Position numbers and translations under genes: made by a program. A stretch of 60,505 nt of DNA from Myxococcales bacterium. Its GTDB lineage: Bacteria > Myxococcota_A > Polyangia > GCA-2747355. A model generated the notes under the pieces. The model searched no databases and was not told the origin of the DNA. It saw nothing but the letters and a program-made list of their open reading frames with translations. The stretch lies in contig JAGQIK010000452.1 of assembly GCA_020431405.1 (NCBI GenBank), forward strand, positions 1 through 60,505. Direction: 5' to 3'. Positions 43,749 to 52,204 of the stretch are shown here, piece after piece. How positions within the stretch are numbered: the stretch's first letter is position 1; every line of letters starts with the position of its first letter.

Positions 43749-45089
43749 CTAGTACTTGATCGCCGCGCGCATGGTGAACATCGTCGTCTGGTCGGTGGCG
43801 CCGCCGGCGAGGTTGCAGCCCAAGCCCAGTCGGACGCAGTCGCCATCGAAGCTCATCACGATGCGGCGATAGTCGAAGGCGGCGGCGAGCTCGAAGTAGT
43901 ACAGGCGCGTGAAGAGCGAGGCGCCAACGTCGAGCCCGTAACCCGACGCGTTGCCCCAGCCGCTGCGGTCCTCGGCCTCGATGTCGCCTGACGACGTGAT
44001 GCCGAGCAGCGCGAAGCGTCCCTCCACGCCCATGCCAAAGGCGCGCGAGCTGTAGAACGGAAAGCGCAGGTCCAGCGGCGTCACCTTGATGTAGGTGTGG
44101 CCGACGTTGGGCAGCACGTTGCTCCCGCCGAAGGGCTGCTCGGCGAAGCGCATGCGCTGATAGCCAACGTCGAGCGAGAACGTTAGCTGCGCGCTGCTGG
44201 CGCGGCGCAGGAAGTTGAGCCGATAGCGCAGGCCGACCTCGGCGTTGTCGTGCACCAAGCTGACCGGCGCGGGGTCCAGCGGAGAGAGGGCATGGGCGCC
44301 GATGCTGGAGCGATAGGCGACGTGCAGCCCGAACTCGGCGAGCCGGCTCTTGGAGTAGGCGACGAAGGGATAGAGGGCGACGTCAAAGCCGAGCGAAGGC
44401 GTCGCGCCGGACTCGTATTGGATCCCCGCGATCGGCCCGACGAGGTCGTTGAAGGAGAAGCTGCGCGAGATGATCTGCGTGAGGAACGCCACGTCGAAGA
44501 TGGTGCGATAGCGCGCGCCTGGCGCGCTGGACTGGCCAGCTTTGAGCAGCGCGTCGGCGTCGACGGCGTTGCGCGCGCGCGCGTTGTCGAGCAGCGCGTC
44601 GGCGTCGACCCGTTTGCCGTCCCTGTCGTCATCGACCACGACCACCGTGACGAGCGGCGACGGCTTGCCGTCGAGCGACGGCCGCAGCGCGCTGCGCCAG
44701 ACGTGCTCGGTGGCGCTGACTAGGTCTTTTTGCCCGCAGCCGGTGTTTACCGTGGCGCGATGCTCGCGCCCCTTGGGCCGGCGCGCCGAGACGGTGAGCT
44801 GACAGTTGCCGGCGATGCTGCCCGGCGCGACGACGATGTGCTTGATCAGCCCGTCGTCAGCGGGCGTCGCCGGGGCCGCCACGCAGCCCGGCTCGTCGCA
44901 GGTGCCGCTCCGAGGTGCCGCGCCGAGCGCCCGCACCAGCGCGGCGCGCGCCGCGTTTCCGAGCATCACACCTGGCTTGACGGTCAACGTGGCAGGCGCC
45001 GCCGCGGCGGTCGAGCTGGCGATGACGAGCGACAGACCCAGAGCACGGCTCAGCGTGCGCGCAGGCAGCAGCACCTTGGCGACCTCCAT
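43749..45089 (-). CDS. Secreted protein with C-terminal beta-barrel-like domain
   Basis: A 446-residue protein. After a signal peptide (LSLVIASSTAAAAPA) come ~150 residues with paired Cys (CDEPGC, NCQ, GCG). A charged segment repeats DADALL (KRVDADALLDNARARNAVDA), and the C-terminal ~240 residues have alternating strands ending with MRAAIKY, an outer-membrane barrel signal. It could be a surface receptor or adhesin; no motif identifies ligand or function. Confidence 0.72.
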   Translation of the reverse strand: MEVAKVLLPARTLSRALGLSLVIASSTAAAAPATLTVKPGVMLGNAARAALVRALGAAPRSGTCDEPGCVAAPATPADDGLIKHIVVAPGSIAGNCQLTVSARRPKGREHRATVNTGCGQKDLVSATEHVWRSALRPSLDGKPSPLVTVVVVDDDRDGKRVDADALLDNARARNAVDADALLKAGQSSAPGARYRTIFDVAFLTQIISRSFSFNDLVGPIAGIQYESGATPSLGFDVALYPFVAYSKSRLAEFGLHVAYRSSIGAHALSPLDPAPVSLVHDNAEVGLRYRLNFLRRASSAQLTFSLDVGYQRMRFAEQPFGGSNVLPNVGHTYIKVTPLDLRFPFYSSRAFGMGVEGRFALLGITSSGDIEAEDRSGWGNASGYGLDVGASLFTRLYYFELAAAFDYRRIVMSFDGDCVRLGLGCNLAGGATDQTTMFTMRAAIKY

Positions 45090-45149
45090 CTTCCCAGCGG
45101 CGGGATCATGATGATCGCCGTCACGGCAGAGGTCTAGGGGACTATCCGA

Positions 45150-46583
45150 CTAGTCGCAGGTGCCCTGGACTCTGTCGTCAAAGCTTTCGGTCACTTGCGG
45201 CAAGAAATAGCCGTCTCCGCCGGGGCCAGGGCTGGCGTACATCGAGAGGCTGACCGTGAAGCTCGTCGGCGCCGGCTGGCCATCGCCGGGGAAGCCGTCC
45301 TCGACGGTGAAGGTGAAGGGCGTCGGCTTGAAGGTGTTGGACACGATCAGCCAGCGCTTGCGCTCGTTGCTCGCCGACTTGTCGAACGAGAAGCCGAGCG
45401 CGTTTGTCGCCGGCGGCGAGGTGGGATCGTTGGAGAGCGCGTCGCCGCCCGAGGTGAGCGTCCACTCGAGGTAGTCCTGGTTGGTCTGGAAGGCCGCGAC
45501 GGGGTTCATGTTGATGTCGAGGGCGTAGGCCTTCAGCTCGAGCTTGCCGCCGTCGGGGATCGAGCTCGAGAGGCGGTCTATGCGGCTCGTCTGCGCGGAG
45601 CTGTGCAGCGGACCGGTCCAGAGGATCTTGTAGACCGCCATGATCTTGGTGCGCGCGTCCCACTGCCCGTTGGCGGGATCCCACTTGCCGTCGCCGTTGG
45701 CGTCGATGAACGGCTCGCCGACATCCCACTGGTCGTTGTCGTTGGCGTCGACGAACGGCTCGGCGGCGTCTTCGAAGGGCTCGCCCACGTCGTACTTGCC
45801 GTTGCCGTTGGTGTCGCTGAAGGCCTCCTCGCCGTCCACCACGGCGATGATGGTGACCAGGCCATCGCGCGGGTTGCGCGTGCGGCCGTTGGAGTCGGCG
45901 TAGCTCGGCTCGCCGACGCTGTTGTCGGGATCGACGTCGTCGGGCGCCGAGGAGCCGCCTTTTGGCGAGTAGATGAAGACCAGCTTGCCCGAGGAGGTGT
46001 CGCTCGACGGCGTGATCTGGCCCGCCTCGGTGCGAAACTCCGGGTTGAGCGCTACGGCCGGGATGCTGGTGCCGTTGCGGGTCTGGGCGTTGAGCTCGCA
46101 GGTGACGTTGATGTCGGGCACCGGCTCGCGCAGCGCGCCGATGTTGACCGCGTCGCAGGTCATACGGAACGTGCCGTCGACGGGCAGCTGGTTGCCCGTC
46201 GGCGGGCCGAAGGTGATGCTCACGCTGGCGCTGGCGCTCAGCCCGCTGGTCGTGTCGTAGAAGTCGGCGGTGACGGTGGCGGTGACCTGCTTGTCGCTGC
46301 TGTAGAGGCGGACCTTCGCGGTGCCGCTGCCGTCGGCGGCGGCGCTGGTGCTGGTCAACGACTCGTTGGCGGCGAAGCTGCCCTCGGTCGTGGTGAAGTT
46401 GATCGTCGTGCCTTGCGGCACGGGGTCGCCGCTCAGCACCGCGCGCGCGGTGATGGTGGCGAAGTCGATGCCGCCAGCGGTGATGTTGGTCTTGTCGGCG
46501 CCGATGGAGATCGAGGTGTCGCCACAGGCGGGAAGCACCGCGAGCGCGAGCGCCGCGCAGCACAGGCCGATACGCTTACTCAT
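45150..46583 (-). CDS. Lipoprotein with bacterial Ig-like domain and calcium-binding repeats
   Basis: A 477-residue lipoprotein, lipobox VLPAC. The N-terminal part (~20-130: ITAGGIDFATITARAVL, NFTTTEGSFAANESLTSTS) looks like a Big-1/invasin-type Ig domain. In the centre, three tandem Asp-rich motifs (DTNGNGKYDVGEPF, DANDNDQWDVGEPF, DANGDGKWDPANG) match dockerin/EF-hand calcium loops. The C-terminal half is again Ig-like. Probably a Ca2+-stabilised surface rod or adhesin. ATG 46583 is preferred over GTG 46592. Confidence 0.8.
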   Translation of the reverse strand: MSKRIGLCCAALALAVLPACGDTSISIGADKTNITAGGIDFATITARAVLSGDPVPQGTTINFTTTEGSFAANESLTSTSAAADGSGTAKVRLYSSDKQVTATVTADFYDTTSGLSASASVSITFGPPTGNQLPVDGTFRMTCDAVNIGALREPVPDINVTCELNAQTRNGTSIPAVALNPEFRTEAGQITPSSDTSSGKLVFIYSPKGGSSAPDDVDPDNSVGEPSYADSNGRTRNPRDGLVTIIAVVDGEEAFSDTNGNGKYDVGEPFEDAAEPFVDANDNDQWDVGEPFIDANGDGKWDPANGQWDARTKIMAVYKILWTGPLHSSAQTSRIDRLSSSIPDGGKLELKAYALDINMNPVAAFQTNQDYLEWTLTSGGDALSNDPTSPPATNALGFSFDKSASNERKRWLIVSNTFKPTPFTFTVEDGFPGDGQPAPTSFTVSLSMYASPGPGGDGYFLPQVTESFDDRVQGTCD

Positions 46584-46629
46584 GCCGTTCACTCTATAGC
46601 TGTATGAAAACTGTCGCTTAGCTTAGCGG

Positions 46630-46986
46630 CTACTGGCCCACGACGCCACGTTGGCCGCGATCGCGCCGATCCGTGGCGCAGATCTGCAGCAGATCGCGGC
46701 GCAGCTTGGTTGCCGAGGGATGACGCATCTTCTCCAGCGCGCTGAAGAAGACACGCTCCGCCGCGCGGCAGTCGCCGCCGATCTCGAGCCCGCGCAAACG
46801 GCGCTCGCGGATTTGCGACAGCGCCCGGCGCGCCATCAGCAGCTTCACGCGGAGCTGCGGGTCGGGTGCGACGTGCGCCGACTCGGGCTCGGGGCAGCCG
46901 GCCAGCACGACGGCGAGCAACAGCACGCCCGCGAGCGGCGGCACGCCCGCCGCGATCAGTCGATGATGCGCGCGCCCGGTGTCCAC
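46630..46986 (-). CDS. Small lipoprotein
   Basis: A 118-residue protein with lipobox VVLAGC near residue 31. The mature part is short, basic and helical (ALSQIRERRLRGLEIGGDCRAA). It overlaps the end of the FHA gene by 31 nt if GTG 46986 is used; GTG 46944 would remove the overlap but shorten the signal peptide. Function is unknown. Confidence 0.6.
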   Translation of the reverse strand: MDTGRAHHRLIAAGVPPLAGVLLLAVVLAGCPEPESAHVAPDPQLRVKLLMARRALSQIRERRLRGLEIGGDCRAAERVFFSALEKMRHPSATKLRRDLLQICATDRRDRGQRGVVGQ

Positions 46987-48047
46987 GTCAGGTAGGCCAG
47001 GTCTTCGCCGAGCATCAGCTCCACACCCGGCTCGAGCTCGGCGATGCGGATCTCGCGCCGCGGCTCGCGCTGCCAGGTGCCGTTGGTGCTCGCCGTGTCG
47101 ACGGCGTAGAGCTTGTCCTCCACCGAGATGATCAGCAGATGCACGCGCGAGATGTTCTCGTCGGTGAGCACCGAGGCGCCGTCGGCGTCGCAGCGGTCGT
47201 AGCGACCGAGCAGCACGCCGCGCGCCGCGGCGGCTTCGCCGATCTGTAGGTCCTGGGTGCGGCCGTCGCCGGTGCGGATGGTCAGCGAGCCGAGCGGGCG
47301 ATCACCCTCGGCGAGCAGCGCGCGCGCCGGACCGTTCATGGTCTGCACCATGGTGGGGCGCTTGTTGGGCTCGTCGTAGCCGATGTTGCCAGCCGGGCCC
47401 GGACGACGTCCGCGGCGGCGCTGCCAGCGGTCCGGCTCGGCGTCGGCCTCTTCGAGATAGACGCGCTCGGGGATGCACTGCCAGCCGGACGCGGCGTCGT
47501 CGGGCCAGCCGATGACGTCGCCGGTGATCAGGCAGAACAGCGCGTAGCGGCCGCAGCGCACGAAGATCGGGCCTTCGGCGACGAGCGCCTCGAGGCGGCG
47601 GTCGTTCTCGTCGAAGTACGACAGGGGCGTGCGCAGGTCGAGCAGGCGGAAGCGCAGGTCGCTCGAGATGTGGTCGGTGTGCGGATGGGTGATCAGCGCC
47701 AGGTGGCGCAGCGAGAGGTTGGGGTCCTGGTCGAGGTAGAGGTCCGTCATGCTGTGACGGCCGATGATCGCGGCGTTGGCGCGATCGGGCTTCGACGCGA
47801 CGCAGACGCTGCCCGCCACGCGCTTGGACTCCGTGTCGACCGCGACCACGCAGACGCCGGGGCGGGCGAAGCTGCTGGCGGTCTTGCGGATCGCGACGTA
47901 GTTGGCGGCGAACAGCTCTTCGAAGCTGGCGCGCGCGAGCAGCGGTCCGAGGCCGCCGTCGAGCACCACGGTGGCGTTGTTGTCGGCTTGCTCGCGCCGC
48001 TGACCGCCTTCGAGGCGCACCACACGTGTCTTCAGGTCGATGGCCAT
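46956..48047 (-). CDS. Protein with two FHA domains
   Basis: A 363-residue protein without a signal peptide. The second domain is a canonical FHA: LLGRYDRCDADG, ENISRVHLLII and DTASTNGTWQRE, with Arg, Ser and Asn/Gly at phosphothreonine-binding positions (residues ~275-350). An earlier segment IIGRHSMTDLYLDQ with NLSLRHLALI is a degenerate FHA (~90-190). FHA domains bind phosphothreonine in Ser/Thr-kinase signalling, typical of myxobacteria; no kinase is in the window. A short H-x-H-x-D-H sequence within FHA1 mimics a metallo-beta-lactamase motif (see findings). ATG 48047 is preferred. Confidence 0.8.
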   Translation of the reverse strand: MAIDLKTRVVRLEGGQRREQADNNATVVLDGGLGPLLARASFEELFAANYVAIRKTASSFARPGVCVVAVDTESKRVAGSVCVASKPDRANAAIIGRHSMTDLYLDQDPNLSLRHLALITHPHTDHISSDLRFRLLDLRTPLSYFDENDRRLEALVAEGPIFVRCGRYALFCLITGDVIGWPDDAASGWQCIPERVYLEEADAEPDRWQRRRGRRPGPAGNIGYDEPNKRPTMVQTMNGPARALLAEGDRPLGSLTIRTGDGRTQDLQIGEAAAARGVLLGRYDRCDADGASVLTDENISRVHLLIISVEDKLYAVDTASTNGTWQREPRREIRIAELEPGVELMLGEDLAYLTWTPGARIID

Positions 48048-48126
48048 TCGCACTGTCGATAATGCCACGCGCGAGCCTCGCGATCATCGACTTGATAGAA
48101 CGCGCTGCGATAGGCTAGACGCGGTG

Positions 48127-48957
48127 ATGCGATGTAGGTTGGCGAGCAGGCTGGCAGCTCTGGGCCTCGCGGTGCTGGTTTGGGGCGCCGCGGGCTCTGC
48201 CGCGCGCGCCGACGCGGGCTTCGCGGCCCGGCTGCGCCGGCTCTCGGAACGCATCGAGCGGGAGCCGCTGCGCGTGGATCTCTTCGTGGCGCGAGCTCGG
48301 CTGCTCTTGCGGGCCCGACAGCCGCAGCTGGCACGCCACGACATCGACCGAGCGGCACGCTTTGCCGCGCGCTCGTTTGCCGTTCGCCGGGTGCGGGTCG
48401 ACCTGGCGCTCGCGCTCGGCCGCCGTCGCGCGGCGCTGCGGCTGCTCGACGCGCTGGTCGCCGAGGATGGACGTGCGGCGCTGTGGCTTGCACGGGCGCG
48501 GCTGCGGCTGCGACTGGCGCAGCTGCGCGGGGCGGCGCGCGACTTCGAGCGCGCGCTCGAGCAGGGGGCCGGGCGGCCCGACGATGTGCTCGGCTACGCG
48601 CGGCTGCTGCAGCGCCTCGGCCGGCGCTCGGCGGCTGCGTCTGCGTTGCGCCGCGGGCTCGCGTGGTATGGCGGAGCCGTCGCGCTGCGGCTGGCGCTGA
48701 TCGAGGTCGAGCGCGCGCGCGGCCACACCGACTGCGCGCTGGCCTTGGTCGACGCGGTGATGGCGAGCGCGCCGGTCAAGACGCAGTGGCTGCTGCGGCG
48801 TGCCGAGCTGCTCGCGTCGGCAGGGCGTCTCGCCGAGGCGCGACGGGATCGCGCGCGGGCGCTTGCCGCGGCACGAGCGCAGCTTTCGCGCCGGCCGTCA
48901 GCGCTGTCGCGAAAACTCTACGCGCGCGCGTTGCGCGCCACGCGAGGTGAACGATGA
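48127..48957 (+). CDS. Secreted/anchored TPR-like protein
   Basis: A 276-residue protein with signal peptide or N-terminal anchor (LASRLAALGLAVLVWGAAGSA). The rest is Arg/Ala/Leu-rich antiparallel helices with ~34-residue periodicity (e.g. LARARLRLRLAQLRGAARDF, LLQRLGRRSAAASALRRGLA), resembling TPR/SEL1 repeats. It ends with ATGA, overlapping the start of the phosphatase gene, so the two are translationally coupled. It may be a chaperone-like or scaffolding partner of the secreted phosphatase. The start is ATG 48127. Confidence 0.7.
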   Translation: MRCRLASRLAALGLAVLVWGAAGSAARADAGFAARLRRLSERIEREPLRVDLFVARARLLLRARQPQLARHDIDRAARFAARSFAVRRVRVDLALALGRRRAALRLLDALVAEDGRAALWLARARLRLRLAQLRGAARDFERALEQGAGRPDDVLGYARLLQRLGRRSAAASALRRGLAWYGGAVALRLALIEVERARGHTDCALALVDAVMASAPVKTQWLLRRAELLASAGRLAEARRDRARALAAARAQLSRRPSALSRKLYARALRATRGER

Positions 48958-51287
48958 AGTGTCGCGTCTTGGTGCAGCTGCTGCTGGCCTGCGCGTTTGT
49001 CGCAGCGCCGCGCGGCGCACACGCGCAGACGGTCGTGCGCGGCCCCTACCTGCAGATCGGCACGCCGACCTCGATGACGATCGTCTGGCGCACCGACGTG
49101 GCCAGCGAGGGCCGCGTCCGCTACGGCGAGAGCCTCGCCGCCATGAGCGGCAGCGCAGACGACAGCGCGGTCGCCGTGCAGCACGAGGTGCGTATCACGG
49201 GGCTCAAGCCCGGCACGCGCTACTTCTACAGCGTCGGCACCAAGAGCCAGGCGCTCGCTGGCGGCGACGCGGCGCACGCGTTTCGCACCTCGCCAACGCT
49301 CGGCACGCGCGGGCCGTATCGGCTGTGGATCGTCGGCGACTCGGGCACCGGCGGCTCGCAGCAGGCGGCGGTGCGCGACGCGATGCTGGCGCATGTCGGT
49401 CAAAGCCGCCCCGACCTGTTTCTGCACATGGGCGACATGGCCTACAACGACGGCAAGGACGCCGAGTTTCAAGTCGGCTTCTTCAACATGTACCAGTCGA
49501 TCCTGCGCGACACCGTGTGCTGGCCGACGATGGGCAACCACGAGGGCCACAGCGCCAGCTCGAGCACGCAGAGCGGGCCTTACTACGACGCCTACGTGCT
49601 GCCCAAGGCGGCCGAGGCGGGCGGCCTCGCCTCCGGCACCGAGGCCTACTACTCGTTCGACTACGCCAACGCCCACTTCGTCGTGCTCGACTCGCATGAC
49701 TCGCCGCGCTCGCCGACGGGCGCGATGCTGACTTGGCTCAAGTCCGACCTGGCGGCCACCAGCCAACCGTGGGTCATCGCCTACTGGCACCATCCGCCGT
49801 ATACCAAGGGCAGCCACGACTCGGACACCGAGGGGCAGCTCAGGGACATGCGCGAAAACGCGCTGCCGATCCTCGAGGCGGCCGGCGTCGACCTGGTGCT
49901 GGGCGGCCACTCGCACATCTACGAGCGCTCGTACCTGGTGCAAGGCGCCTACGCGACGCCGACGGTGGCGGGCAACCACATCATCGACAACGGCAGTGGC
50001 GCGCTGGACAGCAGCGGCGGCCCGTACACCAAGTCCGGTGGCGCGGGCGCCGTCTACATCGTGGCCGGCCACGGCGGCACCGGCGTCAGCCGCAAAGGCA
50101 CCCATCCGCTGATGTTCGTCACCGAGGCGATCAACGGCTCGACGCTGGTCGATATCGAGGGCAACGTGCTGCGCGGGCGCAACGTGCGTTTCGATGGCAC
50201 GGTCAGCGACCGCTTCACGCTCGTCAAAGGCGACGCGCTGGTGCTCAGCGCGCCCGACGGCGGCGAGAGCTACACGCCGGGTGACCCGATCAGCGTCAAA
50301 TGGGTCACCGTCGGCGCGGCGGTGGCCAAGGTCGATGTGGAGCTCTCCACCGACGACGGCAAGACGTGGACGACAGTGCTGTCCGGCATCACCAACAGCG
50401 GCAGCGCCACCTTCAACGCACCGGCGGTGGACACCCAGCAGGCGCGCGTGCGCGTGCGCGACAGCGCGCAGCCGAGCAAGGTCGACGGCTCCGACGGCGC
50501 CTTCACGATCACCTCGTCGGCGCCGCGCGACGTGATCACCTTCGGCGACACGTGGCTTTACTTCGACGAAGGGCGCGACCCTGGTGCGAGCTGGATGGAC
50601 AGCGGCTTCGACGACAAGAGCTGGCCGAGCGGCGCAGGTCAGCTCGGCTACGGCGACAACGACGAAGCGACCAAGCTCTTCGACGCCTCGCCCAATCGCC
50701 CCAGCGTCTACTTCCGCAAGCACATCACCGTCGACCGCGCCGTGGCGGCAGCGGCGTTGCGCGTGCTTCACGACGACGGCGTGGCGATCTGGATCAACGG
50801 CCAGCGCGTGTTCGACCGCTACATCCAGGGCACCGACTACGCCTCGTTCGCCACGCAGACCTCCAACGACAACGAGATCTCGAGCGCCACGCTCGACCTC
50901 ACGTCACAAAACCCGTTTGTCGTCGGAGACAACGTCATCGCCGTGATGGTCAAGCAGGCGAGCGCGACCTCGAGTGACCTGTCGTTCGACCTGCAGCTCA
51001 CGCTGACGCTGGCGCCCAACACCACGCAGCCCGATGGCGGCGTCGCCGACGCGAACCCGAGCGTCAGCGACGGGAGCGCTACCGACGCAGGCGCCAGCGA
51101 CGGCGCGGCAGCCAGCAGCGACGGCACACCCAAAGCCGACGACTCCGGTTGCTCGTGCAGCACGCCCACCACGCCCAGCTCGGCGCTATGGCTCGCCCTG
51201 CTCGCCGTGCTCGCTCTGGCGTGGCGCCGCCGCCGAAACCGAGGCCCGAGGCCGGAGGCCCGAGGCCCGAGGCCCGAGCGCGGCTAG
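48954..51287 (+). CDS. Secreted purple-acid-phosphatase-like metallophosphoesterase with MYXO-CTERM-like tail
   Basis: A 777-residue protein. Signal peptide at 1-24 (ending AHA), an N-terminal Fn3-like domain (QTVVRGPYLQIGTPTSMTIV), then a metallophosphoesterase with VGDSGTG, GDMAYND, GNHEG, YWHHPPY and GGHSHIYERS ligand motifs, all seven metal-binding positions present. A beta-sandwich and a C-terminal galactose-binding-like region follow. The end has Cys-Ser-Cys, a hydrophobic helix (LALLAVLALAW) and RRRRNR, a MYXO-CTERM-like tail. The last 16 residues (GPRPEARGPRPERG) extend beyond the usual tail and arise from a heptanucleotide repeat. It overlaps the TPR gene by ATGA. Confidence 0.9.
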   Translation: MKCRVLVQLLLACAFVAAPRGAHAQTVVRGPYLQIGTPTSMTIVWRTDVASEGRVRYGESLAAMSGSADDSAVAVQHEVRITGLKPGTRYFYSVGTKSQALAGGDAAHAFRTSPTLGTRGPYRLWIVGDSGTGGSQQAAVRDAMLAHVGQSRPDLFLHMGDMAYNDGKDAEFQVGFFNMYQSILRDTVCWPTMGNHEGHSASSSTQSGPYYDAYVLPKAAEAGGLASGTEAYYSFDYANAHFVVLDSHDSPRSPTGAMLTWLKSDLAATSQPWVIAYWHHPPYTKGSHDSDTEGQLRDMRENALPILEAAGVDLVLGGHSHIYERSYLVQGAYATPTVAGNHIIDNGSGALDSSGGPYTKSGGAGAVYIVAGHGGTGVSRKGTHPLMFVTEAINGSTLVDIEGNVLRGRNVRFDGTVSDRFTLVKGDALVLSAPDGGESYTPGDPISVKWVTVGAAVAKVDVELSTDDGKTWTTVLSGITNSGSATFNAPAVDTQQARVRVRDSAQPSKVDGSDGAFTITSSAPRDVITFGDTWLYFDEGRDPGASWMDSGFDDKSWPSGAGQLGYGDNDEATKLFDASPNRPSVYFRKHITVDRAVAAAALRVLHDDGVAIWINGQRVFDRYIQGTDYASFATQTSNDNEISSATLDLTSQNPFVVGDNVIAVMVKQASATSSDLSFDLQLTLTLAPNTTQPDGGVADANPSVSDGSATDAGASDGAAASSDGTPKADDSGCSCSTPTTPSSALWLALLAVLALAWRRRRNRGPRPEARGPRPERG
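51241..51275. repeat. Heptanucleotide tandem repeat at the phosphatase 3' end
   Basis: Five copies of AGGCCCG (the second is AGGCCGG) lie in the final codons of the phosphatase gene. A unit of 7 is not a multiple of 3, so a gain or loss of one copy would shift the reading frame and change the C-terminal tail and stop. Confidence 0.85.
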
Positions 51288-52195
51288 CGCGGCTCTCCGA
51301 AGAACCGCAGCACGGACTTGGCGAAGCGGTCGGGCTTCTCCGTCATCGGCGAGTGACCGCAGTACGGGATCACGTCGAGCGTAGAGCCGCGGATGTCCTT
51401 GTGCAGGCGGGGCGCGAGCTTTGTCGGGATCAGCTTGTCGTCCTGGCCCCAGATGATGTGCGTGGGCAGGTTGACGTTGATGATGTCGTCGTAGAGCCAG
51501 CCGACGTTGGCGGTGGCTTGCATGGCGCGGTGGATCGCGGCGCGGCCGCCGGGCATGTCGAGGTGCGCCAGAAAGCGGTCGACCTCTTCCTCGCTGCAGC
51601 GTGCCTTGTTGAAGTAGACATCGTTGCGCATGAAGTCGCGCAGGGTGGTGCGGTTGTAGGCGAAACGCACCACGAAGCGGCCGAGCAGCGGCGTGACGCC
51701 GATCTGGCCCTTGAGCGGCATCACGAATGGATAGCTGATGGGATCGACGAGCACCAACCGGTCGACCACTTGACGATGGCGGCTCGCCACGACGATGCTG
51801 ACGGCGCCGCCCATCGACTGGCCGACCAGCATCACGCGCCCGAGCCCGAGCGTCTCGCAAAAGCCTGCCAGCACCTCCGCCATGTCGGGCAGCTCCATCG
51901 AGAAGCCGTCGCGCTTGTCGGAGTAGCCGTGGCCCGGTAGGTCGATGGCGTAGACGCGGTAGCGCGAGTCGAAGGCCGGCCGCACCTGCTCCCACTCTTG
52001 CGTCGAGGCGAGCAGGCCGTGCACCAACAGCAGCGGTGGCGCGCCCTCCGGACCGGAGACGCGGTAGTGCAGCCGCTCGCCGCGCACGGTGGCGAACTCT
52101 CCCGGCGGCGGCGGGAGCACGTAGCCCGCTCCGCGGCGAAAGACATCGAGTAGTCGAGGCGGGCGCCAGCGCGCGAGCGCGGACGTGATGCTCAT
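51284..52195 (-). CDS. Alpha/beta-hydrolase fold protein
   Basis: A 303-residue alpha/beta hydrolase. LLLVHGLLAST is the oxyanion HG motif, VGQSMGGAVS has the nucleophile Ser, WGQDDKLIP holds the acid, and YCGHSPMTEKP the catalytic His. The substrate is unknown; such enzymes cleave esters, lactones or C-C bonds. It is last in a four-gene unit (enoyl reductase-like, fumC, amidase, hydrolase), 9 nt after the amidase stop. Its stop shares a CTAG with the convergent phosphatase gene (51284-51287). Confidence 0.9.
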   Translation of the reverse strand: MSITSALARWRPPRLLDVFRRGAGYVLPPPPGEFATVRGERLHYRVSGPEGAPPLLLVHGLLASTQEWEQVRPAFDSRYRVYAIDLPGHGYSDKRDGFSMELPDMAEVLAGFCETLGLGRVMLVGQSMGGAVSIVVASRHRQVVDRLVLVDPISYPFVMPLKGQIGVTPLLGRFVVRFAYNRTTLRDFMRNDVYFNKARCSEEEVDRFLAHLDMPGGRAAIHRAMQATANVGWLYDDIINVNLPTHIIWGQDDKLIPTKLAPRLHKDIRGSTLDVIPYCGHSPMTEKPDRFAKSVLRFFGEPR

Positions 52196-52204
52196 CGAGA
52201 TCTC

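Noticed and set aside
47650-47720. Metallo-beta-lactamase domain suggested by H-x-H-x-D-H
   Set aside because: No other metallo-beta-lactamase motifs follow; the region fits an FHA-like beta sandwich, so a hydrolase call is not supported.
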